From Actinopolymorpha sp. NPDC004070 (lineage in GTDB: Bacteria; Actinomycetota; Actinomycetes; Propionibacteriales; Actinopolymorphaceae): a DNA stretch of 64,000 nt. Every line of letters starts with the position of its first letter. The first letter of the stretch is position 1. Made by a program: the position numbers and the translations under genes. The notes below the pieces were generated by a model, which had not been told where the DNA came from, made no database searches, and saw only the letters and a list, made by a program, of their open reading frames with translations. Below are positions 35,293 to 43,557 of this stretch, piece by piece. The stretch covers positions 208,126 to 272,125 of the forward strand of contig NZ_JBEXMJ010000005.1 of assembly GCF_040610475.1 (NCBI RefSeq), read 5' to 3'.

Positions 35293-36002
35293 ACACCTCC
35301 CCCGGCTCGGCCCGGGCCGACTCGAGCCAGGCGGCACCTGCTCCGAACCATCCGAACCATCCGGACCGGACGACCCGGCTTCCCCAGGCCTCCCGTCCGT
35401 CGTTGCGCCGGTTGCTGCCACGCGTCGCCGTCAACGCCGGCCTGCCACTCGTGGTCTTCGCGGTGGTCCGCTCACACGTCGGCAGCGACGTCCTCGCGCT
35501 CGCCATCGCCGGTGGCGTCCCGCTCCTCGGAACGCTCGCCACATTCGTGCTGCGGCGACGCCTCGACGTGGTGGGCGCGATCGCCCTGGTGGGCGTCGCT
35601 CTGGCCCTAGCGATCTCCGCCCTGTCCGGCGGGAACCGGATCGTGCTCGAACTCCAGGACTCGCTGGTGACCGGGCCGCTCGGGCTGGTGCTGCTCGGCT
35701 CGGCCGCCGTGGGCAGGCCGCTCCACCTGGTACTCCTGCGGATCCTCGCCGCGCGCGACCCGCGGATGCGAGGGTCGACGTCAGGCCCGTCGGACCCTGC
35801 CCGCCGGCGTACGTCGACCGTCTTCACCGTCCTGCTCGGCTCGACGCTGACGGCCCACGCGGGCGTCCTGCTGGTCCTCGCCCTCAGCGTGCCGACGGGG
35901 ACGTTCCTCGCGTTGTCCCGGCCGGTCGGGCTGGCCGTGCTCGCGGTGGGCGTGGGCGCGATGTGGTGGTACCGCACCCGGCTGCGGGACCGGTCCTCCT
36001 GA
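35289..36002 (+). CDS. VC0807-like integral membrane protein
   Basis: A 237-residue protein with a Pro/Asn-rich leader (about 35 residues) and six or so hydrophobic segments. LPRVAVNAGLPLVVFAVV, LALAIAGGVPLLGTLATFVLRRRLDVVGAIAL, then TGPLGLVLLGSAAVGRPL resemble the VC0807 family of intracellular-septation-like membrane proteins of unknown function. It is translationally coupled to the 60-residue gene upstream. The two-component genes on the other side of the intergenic repeat are divergent. Confidence 0.65.
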   Translation: MNTSPGSARADSSQAAPAPNHPNHPDRTTRLPQASRPSLRRLLPRVAVNAGLPLVVFAVVRSHVGSDVLALAIAGGVPLLGTLATFVLRRRLDVVGAIALVGVALALAISALSGGNRIVLELQDSLVTGPLGLVLLGSAAVGRPLHLVLLRILAARDPRMRGSTSGPSDPARRRTSTVFTVLLGSTLTAHAGVLLVLALSVPTGTFLALSRPVGLAVLAVGVGAMWWYRTRLRDRSS

Positions 36003-36176
36003 GTAGCCGTACGGGCGGGGTCGGCCCGGGCTGTCGGTGGTCGGTGGGACGACCTGACCGGCGACGATGTGCGTGCCCTGCGCCGCGCCACCTGGTGGCA
36101 CGAGTACGTCCCACCCCGGCTGACCCGGGAGGAGGCCCGGGCGATCATCGAACGCGGACCCGTCCGAGCGCGCTGA
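36003..36176 (+). pseudogene. C-terminal scrap of an unrecognised gene
   Basis: Directly after the stop of the previous gene, and in the same frame, a further 57 codons are open and end in TGA at 36174. The last 40 residues look like real protein (DDLTGDDVRALRRATWWHEY, then PPRLTREEARAIIERG) but there is no credible start beyond a GTG at 36069 without ribosome binding site. It reads as the surviving C-terminus of a lost gene. Readthrough of the upstream UGA is conceivable but not supported. Confidence 0.4.
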
Positions 36177-36224
36177 GCGGACCTGCCTGGCCGGCCCGCA
36201 GGCACACGGCCTAACGTCGCGGGT

Positions 36225-36722
36225 ATGACCGGTGCTTTCGACGACCTGCTCGCCGCCAACGAGCGCTATGCCGACGACTTCCAGCTCGCGGGATTCGACG
36301 GGTTCGCCCATGCAGGGGTCGGGCTCGTCACCTGTATGGACTCCCGCATCGACCCGCTCGGCCTGCTGGGACTGCGGCCCGGCGACGCCAAGATGGTGCG
36401 CAACCCAGGCGGGCGGGTCACCCACCAGGCGCTGCTGGCGCTCATCCTCGGCGTCAACCTGCTGAGGGTGGAGCGGATCCTGGTGATCCCGCACACCCGC
36501 TGCGCGATGGCCTCCGCCACCGAGGCCGAGTTGCGCGCCCGGGTCGGCCAGGCGAGCGGGCAGGACGCCACGTGGGAGACGTTCGGCGCGATCGCCGACC
36601 AGGAGAGCCAGTTGCGGGACGACGTCGCCCGCGTACGCGCGCACCCGCTGATCCCGGACTCGGTCGCCGTCGGCGGCTTCCTGTACGACGTCGACACCGG
36701 GCGGCTCCGCCAGATCGTGTGA
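36225..36722 (+). CDS. beta-class carbonic anhydrase, short (about 165 residue) type
   Basis: The zinc-binding pattern of beta-carbonic anhydrases is complete: Cys and Asp-Arg in TCMDSR (near residue 37), then His and Cys in VIPHTRCAM. The enzyme hydrates CO2 to bicarbonate. The 165-residue length matches the small actinobacterial group of which Rv1284 is an example. TAACGT (36212-36217) lies seven bases before ATG 36225 with no Shine-Dalgarno sequence, so the message is probably leaderless. It stands alone. Confidence 0.9.
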   Translation: MTGAFDDLLAANERYADDFQLAGFDGFAHAGVGLVTCMDSRIDPLGLLGLRPGDAKMVRNPGGRVTHQALLALILGVNLLRVERILVIPHTRCAMASATEAELRARVGQASGQDATWETFGAIADQESQLRDDVARVRAHPLIPDSVAVGGFLYDVDTGRLRQIV

Positions 36723-36857
36723 CCCTGCGCTCGGCATGTAGGTCACCGATGCGCCGGCCCGGAGAGCCTCCACCTCGACGTGTGCGCAACTTGACGTTGA
36801 CGTCGATTCTTCTTGTGGACAAGCGGTTTCCCGCAAGCGGAGGCCGATCTTGTCCGA

Positions 36858-36878
36858 TAGAATCGAACGCATGAGCGA
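36858..36878 (+). promoter_or_regulatory. -10 box and degenerate SOS-like box over the start of the DUF222/HNH gene
   Basis: TAGAAT (36858-36863) is a good -10 element, giving a start of transcription close to ATG 36871 (leaderless). TCGAAC (36863-36868), four bases, then GAGCGA (36873-36878) resembles the actinobacterial LexA site TCGAAC-N4-GTTCGA with a perfect left half and four of six matches on the right. The right half overlaps the coding start, so it may be constrained. No convincing -35 box was found. Confidence 0.3.
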
Positions 36879-38832
36879 CGGCGGTGGGTGCTTCGGTGAG
36901 GACCTGGGCGAACAGCCCGATCCTCGCCGGGTGCTGCCCGCCGGACTGGCGGACATGCCGGCCGGGCCGCGGCTTGCGGTCCTGCTTGCCTCGGTCGACC
37001 GTCGTGAGTGCAACGGGTTCGAGCTGGAAGAGTCGATCAAGGCGCGGCGGAAGCTGATCTGCCAACTGGAAGCAGACTGTCTGGTCGATGTGAACGAACT
37101 CGCCCACACCAGCCCCGGCATGCCGGACGAGCCGGCGCACCGCGGGGACGTGATGGACTCGATGACCCAGGCAGTTCTGGAGTCACTGCTGGGGTGGACC
37201 GGCCACCACGCCGACTGGTACCTCACGCTGGCCACCACCCTCCCGCGTCTGCCGAGGGTGCGTGAGGCGCTGGCGTCGGGGCAGTTGGAGATCAACGACG
37301 TCCGCACCATCGTCGACCGCATCACCGACGCCAAACCCGACCTGTGGCCGGCCATCGAGGACGCCATCTTCCCCAAAGTGCTCGAACTGCGCGGCGGGCT
37401 GCTGCGCGCCAAGGTCGAAGCCGAGGTCGTCAAGGCAGACCCAGAAGCCGCCGCCAAACGCCACCGCGCCGCACGCACCGGGCGGAACGTCGCGATCTGG
37501 CCCGCCGTCGACGGCGTCGCCGACCTCGCCATCCGAGGACTCCCAGCCGACCAGGCCGCCGAGGCGTACGGCTACGTCGACGCCATCGTCCGCGCCGTCA
37601 AATCCACCGGCGACCCCCGCACCGTCAGCCAACTCCGCGCAGACGTCGCCGCCGCTCTGCTCACCGGCACCGCCGACATCACCAACTGCTCCGTCCCCAT
37701 GCAAGCCGACCAGGCGCAAGGCGAGACCGCGCAGGACGAGCCAGCACAGGAGAAGTCTGAGCCGGACGACTCTGAGCAGGACCGGTGCGAGCAGGACGAG
37801 ACGCCGCGGGACACTGAGCAGGATGACGCGGAATGCGACGCCTCGCAGGAGCAGGGTGAGCAGGGTCACTGTACGGTTCACCGGTTCCCCGACCATGACC
37901 TGCACGACAGCTGGTGTGGCTGCGGCGACTGCTCCCCGGCCCCCGTCGCCAACTGCAGTGCGTGCGGCGCGGCCGCCGTGCCCGGCGTCCCGGTCCACGA
38001 CGCTGCCGCCCACCAGGCGGCCGAGCACACCGCGGCCACGCAGAACGCAGCCACAGAAGGTGCAGCCGCCTCCACCGCAGCCCCCAACGCCGGTTCCAAC
38101 AGCGGATCCGACAGCGGTCACTCCACCGCGGGACAGATCCCGCAGCAGAACCACCGACCGGACGAGCCGGCCGACCCGCCACCCGGTGGGGCGCCAACGC
38201 CACCGACACCTCCACGACCCGCGCCGCCTTGGTCCTCCACGCAGCCGAGCTGGGGGCCGATACGAACGCGCGCCAAGATCCAGCTGAACATGCCCCTGAC
38301 CACCCTGATGGGACTGTCCACCCGGCCCGGGGAACTCGGCGGGTTCGGACCCGTCATCACCGAGGTCGCCGAGCGGTTGGTGGCGAACAACCTCACCAAC
38401 CCCGAAGCCAGATTCACCGTCGGGGTCACCCACCCGGTCACCGGACGCCTGTTGCATCTGCATCCGATACCGGCCAGGTTCCTGCGCGGGCTCCAAGCCG
38501 AGCTGGTGCATGCCCGCGACCAGCGCTGCGTATGGACCACCTGCAGGAGACCTGCGGCGACGTGTCACCTGGACCACAACACCGAGTACGCCGACGGCGG
38601 GGAAACCGGTGTGGACAACATCGCACCCCTGTGCCCACGCCACCACAAGGCCAAAACCGAACGAGACTGGAGGCTCCGGCAGACCGGGCCCGGCGAACAC
38701 ACCCTCACCGACCCCTTCGGCCGCCAGTACCCAAGCCGAGCACCATCACTGACCGACCCAGCGACACCAACCGAGCCCGCAACCGCCACCGCCGCCGCAG
38801 GGACGGCCGAGGATGGCCTGCCGTCGTTCTGA
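36871..38832 (+). CDS. DUF222 protein with C-terminal HNH endonuclease domain (13E12 family)
   Basis: A 653-residue protein of the family that includes the mycobacterial 13E12 repeat proteins. The helical DUF222 part (about residues 30-260) is followed by about 200 residues of low-complexity linker, first Glu/Gln/Asp-rich, then Ala/Thr/Asn/Pro-rich with a Cys-rich island (WCGCGDCSPAPVANCSACG). The HNH nuclease (about 530-620) shows RDQRCVWTTC, CHLDHNTEYADGG, DNIAPLCPRHHKAK. Such genes occur in many divergent copies in actinobacteria and are suspected to be mobile. The linker has codon usage with more A-ending codons than neighbours. Confidence 0.88.
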   Translation: MSDGGGCFGEDLGEQPDPRRVLPAGLADMPAGPRLAVLLASVDRRECNGFELEESIKARRKLICQLEADCLVDVNELAHTSPGMPDEPAHRGDVMDSMTQAVLESLLGWTGHHADWYLTLATTLPRLPRVREALASGQLEINDVRTIVDRITDAKPDLWPAIEDAIFPKVLELRGGLLRAKVEAEVVKADPEAAAKRHRAARTGRNVAIWPAVDGVADLAIRGLPADQAAEAYGYVDAIVRAVKSTGDPRTVSQLRADVAAALLTGTADITNCSVPMQADQAQGETAQDEPAQEKSEPDDSEQDRCEQDETPRDTEQDDAECDASQEQGEQGHCTVHRFPDHDLHDSWCGCGDCSPAPVANCSACGAAAVPGVPVHDAAAHQAAEHTAATQNAATEGAAASTAAPNAGSNSGSDSGHSTAGQIPQQNHRPDEPADPPPGGAPTPPTPPRPAPPWSSTQPSWGPIRTRAKIQLNMPLTTLMGLSTRPGELGGFGPVITEVAERLVANNLTNPEARFTVGVTHPVTGRLLHLHPIPARFLRGLQAELVHARDQRCVWTTCRRPAATCHLDHNTEYADGGETGVDNIAPLCPRHHKAKTERDWRLRQTGPGEHTLTDPFGRQYPSRAPSLTDPATPTEPATATAAAGTAEDGLPSF

Positions 38833-38871
38833 GGAAATGCGGCAGGACGCGGGTGCGTGACGGGACGCCCC

Positions 38872-39453
38872 TCAGGACCTGTCCTCGTCGGCGAGGCTGA
38901 GGCGCAGCGGCGTACCGTGCATCACGACGTCGGCCACCGGCGAGCGGCGTTCGGCGAGGTGTACCAGATCGGCGAGTTCCTCCCGGCTGGCCTCCCCCTC
39001 GACGTGCAGTGTCATCCGGATGCTCTGGTAGCCGGGGCGAACCTCCTCCGACATGCCGAGCAGCCCGCGCAGGTCGATGTCGCCGTCGAGTTCGGCGTCC
39101 ACTCGCGTGAGGGTGATTCCCCGAGCTGCCGCGTGGTAGACGAGCGTGGTGGTCACACATCCGGCGAGTCCGGCGAGGAGGTACTCCACCGGGTTGGCGC
39201 CCCGGTCCTCTCCGAGCAGTGCCGGGTGTTCGTCCTTGTCGTAGACGAAGTACGTCTTGTCCCGGCGGTGTGTCGTACGGGCGCCGTCGAAGTCGGCGAC
39301 CACCGCCCGGTTGTGGGCACCGTGGACCCAGAAGTTGCTGAGCCGGAAGTTGAACTTCGCGATCGCCGGATCCTGTTCGATCGCGGTGATGGTCTGGAAC
39401 AACCTGCCCGCGTCCACCCCGTTGACGACCTTCTCGGCGGTTGTCGTCGTCAT
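38872..39453 (-). CDS. OsmC/Ohr family protein
   Basis: A 193-residue member of the OsmC superfamily, thiol-dependent peroxidases that reduce organic hydroperoxides. The fold markers are YFVYDKDEHPALLGEDRGANPVEYLLAGLAGCVTTTL: the Glu/Pro-x-Glu segment and the redox Cys in AGCVTT. The second conserved Cys of Ohr enzymes is less clear, as in the YhfA-type OsmC branch. GAAGGGAG nine bases ahead supports ATG 39453 rather than an upstream TTG. It follows the MASE1 gene by 42 bases and may be cotranscribed. Confidence 0.85.
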   Translation of the reverse strand: MTTTTAEKVVNGVDAGRLFQTITAIEQDPAIAKFNFRLSNFWVHGAHNRAVVADFDGARTTHRRDKTYFVYDKDEHPALLGEDRGANPVEYLLAGLAGCVTTTLVYHAAARGITLTRVDAELDGDIDLRGLLGMSEEVRPGYQSIRMTLHVEGEASREELADLVHLAERRSPVADVVMHGTPLRLSLADEDRS

Positions 39454-39495
39454 CGAGTACAACTCCCTTCGAGCACTGTCGTAGTTGGCTTCCTT

Positions 39496-40575
39496 TCAGG
39501 GCAACCAACGATTGACGGGCGGGGAATGGCCACCCGGGCTGCTGTACGGAGGACCTTCGACTCTTTTCGGCCGCTGCGACTCCTGCAGCACCTCTCGCGG
39601 CTCCGACGGGGTTCGCGGCTGCGCCACTCGCAAGGCATCGGCGCTGCGGTCGAAATGGTCGAGCACCTCCCCCAGTCGCTCACAGGTGCGTTCGATCTCC
39701 CGACGCGCCCGGTCGCGCTCGATGATCGCCACGGACAACAGCAGTCCGGTCAGGGCGACCGCCCCGTTGAACAGCTGCAGGACCACCATGGTGTCGAACA
39801 ACCCACGTCCGGCGAACGGCCCGATGGAGTGGCCCGCCGTGTAGATCGCGTCCGCCGAGGCGAGCAACGCGACCGGCGCGGCGCCCGGCAGCTGGAACCT
39901 CCAGGCAGCCCAGACGAGCAACGGAAAGGCGAGGAACAGGACGCCGAACATCCGCGCGCCGATCAGCACGACCACGAGTGTGGCGGCGAGCAGCCCCATG
40001 ATCTCGAGGAGTTCGCTCGTACGGATCTCCTGCCGCCAACGGATCCGGCCGAAGGTCAGCAACAGCGGCGCGACGATCAGGATGCCCATCGCGTCGCCGG
40101 TCCACCAGGTCAGCCAGGTTGACAGGACATCGCTCGGCTCGGTCAGGCCGACAACCACCCGGACCACGATGCCGATGGTCGAGCTGACCAACATGCCACC
40201 GAACGCGGCGAGGAACACCAGCGCCAGGGCGTCCCGCAGTCGATCCAGTTCGGTTCGGAAGCCGACCTTGCGTAGTGCCCAGTACGCAATCAGGCAGGCG
40301 AGGGTGGTACCGGCCGCGGTGGGCAGAGCGGCGATCGCCGGGTCGCGAGTCGCCTCCAGGAGAAGAGCGCCGAGGAGAATTCCCGGCCACACCCGCGGCC
40401 CGAGCAGCAGCAGTGCCGCCAACGCGATGCCGGTCGGCGGCCAGAAAGGACTGATCTGTCCCTCCACGAGGCCGACCAGCAGTCCCAGTTGCGCCGTTCC
40501 GTAGAAGGCAGCCGCAACAGCGAGGATCTGCAGCCCAACGATTCCAACCCGCCGGAGCTCGGGGAAGCGCTCCAC
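39496..40575 (-). CDS. stand-alone MASE1 sensory membrane protein
   Basis: A 359-residue protein whose first 280 residues are eight or so helices with MASE1 features (GQISPFWPPTGIALAALLLLG; TWWTGDAMGILIVAPLLL; PLLVWAAWRFQLPGAA). MASE1 normally sits before a histidine kinase, GGDEF or PP2C domain. Here a short coiled-coil (ERDRARREIERTCERLGEVL) and a disordered tail of about 55 residues are all that follow, so there is no output domain. AGGGTGA precedes GTG 40575. It may signal through a partner or be a truncated receptor. Confidence 0.82.
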   Translation of the reverse strand: MERFPELRRVGIVGLQILAVAAAFYGTAQLGLLVGLVEGQISPFWPPTGIALAALLLLGPRVWPGILLGALLLEATRDPAIAALPTAAGTTLACLIAYWALRKVGFRTELDRLRDALALVFLAAFGGMLVSSTIGIVVRVVVGLTEPSDVLSTWLTWWTGDAMGILIVAPLLLTFGRIRWRQEIRTSELLEIMGLLAATLVVVLIGARMFGVLFLAFPLLVWAAWRFQLPGAAPVALLASADAIYTAGHSIGPFAGRGLFDTMVVLQLFNGAVALTGLLLSVAIIERDRARREIERTCERLGEVLDHFDRSADALRVAQPRTPSEPREVLQESQRPKRVEGPPYSSPGGHSPPVNRWLP

Positions 40576-40610
40576 AACGGGTCACCCTACGCGCGACTCG
40601 TCGGCACCAG

Positions 40611-40640
40611 GGAGGGCGCCCGCTCGCGGACGCGCCCTCC
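40611..40640 (-). terminator. hairpin closing the ArsR-MFS-DinB-methyltransferase operon
   Basis: GGAGGGCGC (40611-40619) and GCGCCCTCC (40632-40640) are perfectly complementary 9-bp arms around a 12-base loop, 38 bases after the methyltransferase stop on the reverse strand. No U-run follows in that direction. It separates the operon from the MASE1 gene. Confidence 0.65.
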
Positions 40641-40677
40641 TTTCACCACCAATTAGCCTCGAGACGTCACGTCGCGG

Positions 40678-41475
40678 CTAAACCCCTGTGCGTACGCCCC
40701 TGACCGAATACATCGCGGGCAACTGGTCGCGTAGGCCCTCACGGTCGAGGTTCGGCAACGGCATGCCGCCTGCCCGGGCCGGGAACTCGTGCAGGAACTC
40801 GATCGCGATCCCGGCGCCGACGAGGGCGGTGACCACTTCGCCCAGGGTGTGGGTCCACTCCCGCGACTCCTGGTGATTCAGCCCCGCCTCGGACACCGCG
40901 TACGAACCGTCCTTGACCACCACGGTCGGCTCCGGGCGGCCGAAGTAGCTGCCGTGCAAGGTCAGGACACCCTCCGCGGTGCCGGACTCCGACAGCGCCA
41001 GCGCGAGCGGGTGGTAGTCGAGCACATAGAATACGCCGCCCGGGCGGAGGAGCCGCGCGCACGTCGCCGCCCACGCGTCCAGGTCGGCGATCCACATCAG
41101 TACGCCCTTGGACAAGAACACCACGTCGTAGGTGTCGTTCAGGTGGTCGGCGGCGGCGAGCACGTCGCAGACCACGAACTCCGCCTCGGTGTTCGTCCGG
41201 TCAGCGAGGTCGCGGGCGATGCGGATCGCCTGGTCGGAGAAGTCGACGCCGGTGACGCGGGCCCCCTCCCGTACCCACGACAACGTGTCCAGGCCGATGT
41301 GGCACATCAGGTGCAGCAGCCGCTTGCCAGTGACGTCACCGACCTCGGCGAGCTCGAGTTCGCCGAGCGTGCCGGTCCCGCGCAGGAAGGACTCCACGTC
41401 GTAGAAGTCCGACGCGGCGTGCAGTGGAGCAAGCTCGTTCCACATGGCCTGGTTGACGGTCGTGTGCTGGTCCAT
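40678..41475 (-). CDS. class I SAM-dependent methyltransferase
   Basis: A 265-residue methyltransferase. Motif I is degenerate: GKRLLHLMCHIGLDTLSW replaces the usual Gly-rich loop, as in the UbiE-like actinobacterial group with LHLxCHxG. The acidic residue binding the ribose is in VTGVDFSD, motif II lies in VVCDVLAAAD and the post-motif LLRPGGVFYVLDYHPL is well kept. The substrate is unknown. It is the last gene of the operon beginning with ArsR at 44126, 66 bases after the DinB-like gene, and is followed by a terminator hairpin. Confidence 0.85.
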   Translation of the reverse strand: MDQHTTVNQAMWNELAPLHAASDFYDVESFLRGTGTLGELELAEVGDVTGKRLLHLMCHIGLDTLSWVREGARVTGVDFSDQAIRIARDLADRTNTEAEFVVCDVLAAADHLNDTYDVVFLSKGVLMWIADLDAWAATCARLLRPGGVFYVLDYHPLALALSESGTAEGVLTLHGSYFGRPEPTVVVKDGSYAVSEAGLNHQESREWTHTLGEVVTALVGAGIAIEFLHEFPARAGGMPLPNLDREGLRDQLPAMYSVRGVRTGV

Positions 41476-41541
41476 GGCGCCGACCTTCGCAAACGCGCCG
41501 GAGAGGAGGCGACCGGATAAAGTCGCTCTCCGTCCTTTTCG

Positions 41542-42153
41542 TCAGCCGGCCAGACTTCGCCCCATGCGGTGCAACAGCCGGGACCGTCGCGACGCGCCGT
41601 CGGGGAGCACGCCTTCCGGGGCGGCGAAGAACCGCCCACTCGTGCGGGACGCGGTGGGGGTCTCGGCGAGACCAGCGTAGATCGCGTCGAGGTTCCCCTC
41701 GATCCAGGCGACCAGGCCGGGGTCGAGTCGGTCGTCCACGTCGAGGGCACGGGCGAGGTCCCAGGTGTGCACGGCGGAATCGGTGACGCGTACCGCCAGC
41801 GCTTGCCGCGCGGTCACCTCTCCCAGCGGATAGTCGAGGGTGCGCTGCAGGGCGCCGGGACGGGAGAACGCCTCGGCGCAAGCCCGCACCGATCTGTCGT
41901 ACGCCCCGACCGGGTCCTCGCCCAGTACGTCCTGGTCACGACGCCGGAGGAAGTCTGCGCTGGTCGCACCCTCCACAAGCCCTACATAGTTGAGGTTGCC
42001 ACCCGCCATGTGGTTCACCAGCAGGCGGACGTTCCACTCCGTGCAGGGCGTCGGGTCGCTCCATTGCTCCGGTCGTACGAGCCGCAGACGGCGGGCGAAG
42101 TCCGCACTGGACGAGACGAACCGGTCGACGATCCCGTGGAAACAGTCGTTCAC
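41542..42153 (-). CDS. TIGR03086-type DinB/maleylpyruvate-isomerase-like protein
   Basis: A 203-residue four-helix protein of the mycothiol-dependent enzyme group. RPEQWSDPTPCTEWNVRLLVNHMAGG carries the family start with the first metal-binding His, and VTDSAVHTWDLARALDV holds the second His motif (HxWDLA). Such proteins act in thiol-dependent isomerase or transferase reactions. GTG 42153 lies only 12 bases after the stop of the MFS gene. GGGGAG directly abuts the GTG, which is closer than ideal, so initiation may depend on translation of the upstream gene. Confidence 0.82.
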   Translation of the reverse strand: MNDCFHGIVDRFVSSSADFARRLRLVRPEQWSDPTPCTEWNVRLLVNHMAGGNLNYVGLVEGATSADFLRRRDQDVLGEDPVGAYDRSVRACAEAFSRPGALQRTLDYPLGEVTARQALAVRVTDSAVHTWDLARALDVDDRLDPGLVAWIEGNLDAIYAGLAETPTASRTSGRFFAAPEGVLPDGASRRSRLLHRMGRSLAG

Positions 42154-42165
42154 CTCCCCAGAGTC

Positions 42166-43557
42166 CTACGCACTCCCGGGGAAGGGCTGGCGGGTATCGG
42201 ACGTCGCGTTCAGGCCCGAAGCATCGCCGAGCCGCCCGGACGGCAGGTCGCGTAGCCGGCGCACTGGGGTGGCCAGGAGGATGAGCCCGCTCAGTGCGAA
42301 GATTCCGAGCATCGCCCACAACGCGGTTCGTACGCCGACAGCGTTGCCCAGTGCGCCCGCGACGAGCGCACCCAGCGGGATGGCGCCGAAGTTGACGACC
42401 TGCACGCTGGTGGAGACCCGGCCCAGCAACTCGGCCGGCACGTAGCTCTGCATGAAACCCGCGAAGACGACGTTGCCGGCCACGACCCCCGCCACGATCG
42501 CCACGCCGGCGACGGCGAACAGCACCAGCCCGAATCCGCGGTTCGCACAGGGGATCAACAGCCCGAGTGGTGCCAACCCGACCTTGCCCAGCAGGACGAC
42601 GCGTGCACTGCCGATCCTCGTCGCCAGCCCCCGGGCCACCGTGGCGCCGAGGATCCCGCCCCCACTGGTGATCGCGATGAGCACACCCGTCGCGCCGGCA
42701 CTGAGGCCGACGTCCCGGACGAGGAACAGCACCAGCAGCGACTGGTACCCCGTCAGTGCCAGGTTGGCAGCACATCCGTAGAGCGTGTGGCCGCGCAGCA
42801 AGGAGTCGCGGGCCACCATGCCCAGGCCCTCGCGGATCTCCGTGCGCAGCCGGCGCCGGGCACGAGGACGGACCTCCTCGACCGTCCTCATCCGGGTCAG
42901 GCACACCGCCGACACCGCGAACGTCGCCGCGTCCAGCACCAGCCCACCCAGTGCCGACGCGAGCTGGGCGAAGAGGCCGGCCACGCCCGGGCCGGCGAGG
43001 TTGGCCACCTGTTCGCTTCCCTGCAGCTTGGCGTTGGCCTCCAGCAGGTGGGCGGGCTTCACGACCGCGGGCAGGTACGCGCGGTAGGCGGTGGCGAAGA
43101 AGACCTTCGCGGTGCCGGCGACCAGCGCGACCAGGGCCAGCTGGACGACGGTGAGATGGCCCAGGGCCGCCACCACCGGGACGCTGAGGAATGCCGCCAT
43201 GGAGATCCAGTCAGCGACGAGCATGATGCGGCGCCGCGAGCCGCGGTCCACCCAGGCACCCGCCGGCAGACCGATGATCAGCCACGGCAGCCAGGCCGCC
43301 GCGGCCAGCACGCTGACGGCGAGCGGCGGCGCGTGCAGAACGGTGACCGCGACCAGCGGCAGTGCCACCGTGGTGACCGAACTGCCCAGGCTGCTCACGC
43401 TCTCGCCGGTCCACAACAGCCGGAACTCCCGGTCGCGCAGCAACCCCAGCCGGTCGGCCAGCCCGTTGGTGAGTAGACCGGTCGTCGCAGCCGTGGGCTT
43501 GGAGTGGTCGGCGGCCGCGGAGGGGTCGGCGGCCGCGGAGGATTTGGTGGTGGTCAT
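42166..43557 (-). CDS. MFS efflux transporter
   Basis: A 463-residue, 12-helix exporter of the EntS/MFS_3 group (FRLLWTGESVSSLGSSVTTVALPLV; GLPAGAWVDRGSRRRIMLVAD), with a low-complexity Ala/Ser leader of about 30 residues that includes an SAAADPSAAADHS repeat. ATG 43557 overlaps the ArsR stop (ATGA). Pairing with an ArsR-type repressor, a thiol-dependent enzyme and a methyltransferase suggests a toxin or xenobiotic response. The substrate is not predictable. Confidence 0.88.
   Translation of the reverse strand: MTTTKSSAAADPSAAADHSKPTAATTGLLTNGLADRLGLLRDREFRLLWTGESVSSLGSSVTTVALPLVAVTVLHAPPLAVSVLAAAAWLPWLIIGLPAGAWVDRGSRRRIMLVADWISMAAFLSVPVVAALGHLTVVQLALVALVAGTAKVFFATAYRAYLPAVVKPAHLLEANAKLQGSEQVANLAGPGVAGLFAQLASALGGLVLDAATFAVSAVCLTRMRTVEEVRPRARRRLRTEIREGLGMVARDSLLRGHTLYGCAANLALTGYQSLLVLFLVRDVGLSAGATGVLIAITSGGGILGATVARGLATRIGSARVVLLGKVGLAPLGLLIPCANRGFGLVLFAVAGVAIVAGVVAGNVVFAGFMQSYVPAELLGRVSTSVQVVNFGAIPLGALVAGALGNAVGVRTALWAMLGIFALSGLILLATPVRRLRDLPSGRLGDASGLNATSDTRQPFPGSA

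Noticed and set aside
36871..38832. DUF222/HNH gene considered as an intron- or inteins-type homing endonuclease or an IS
   Set aside because: No terminal repeats, target duplication or split host gene are visible around it; the domain order is that of the dispersed 13E12 family.
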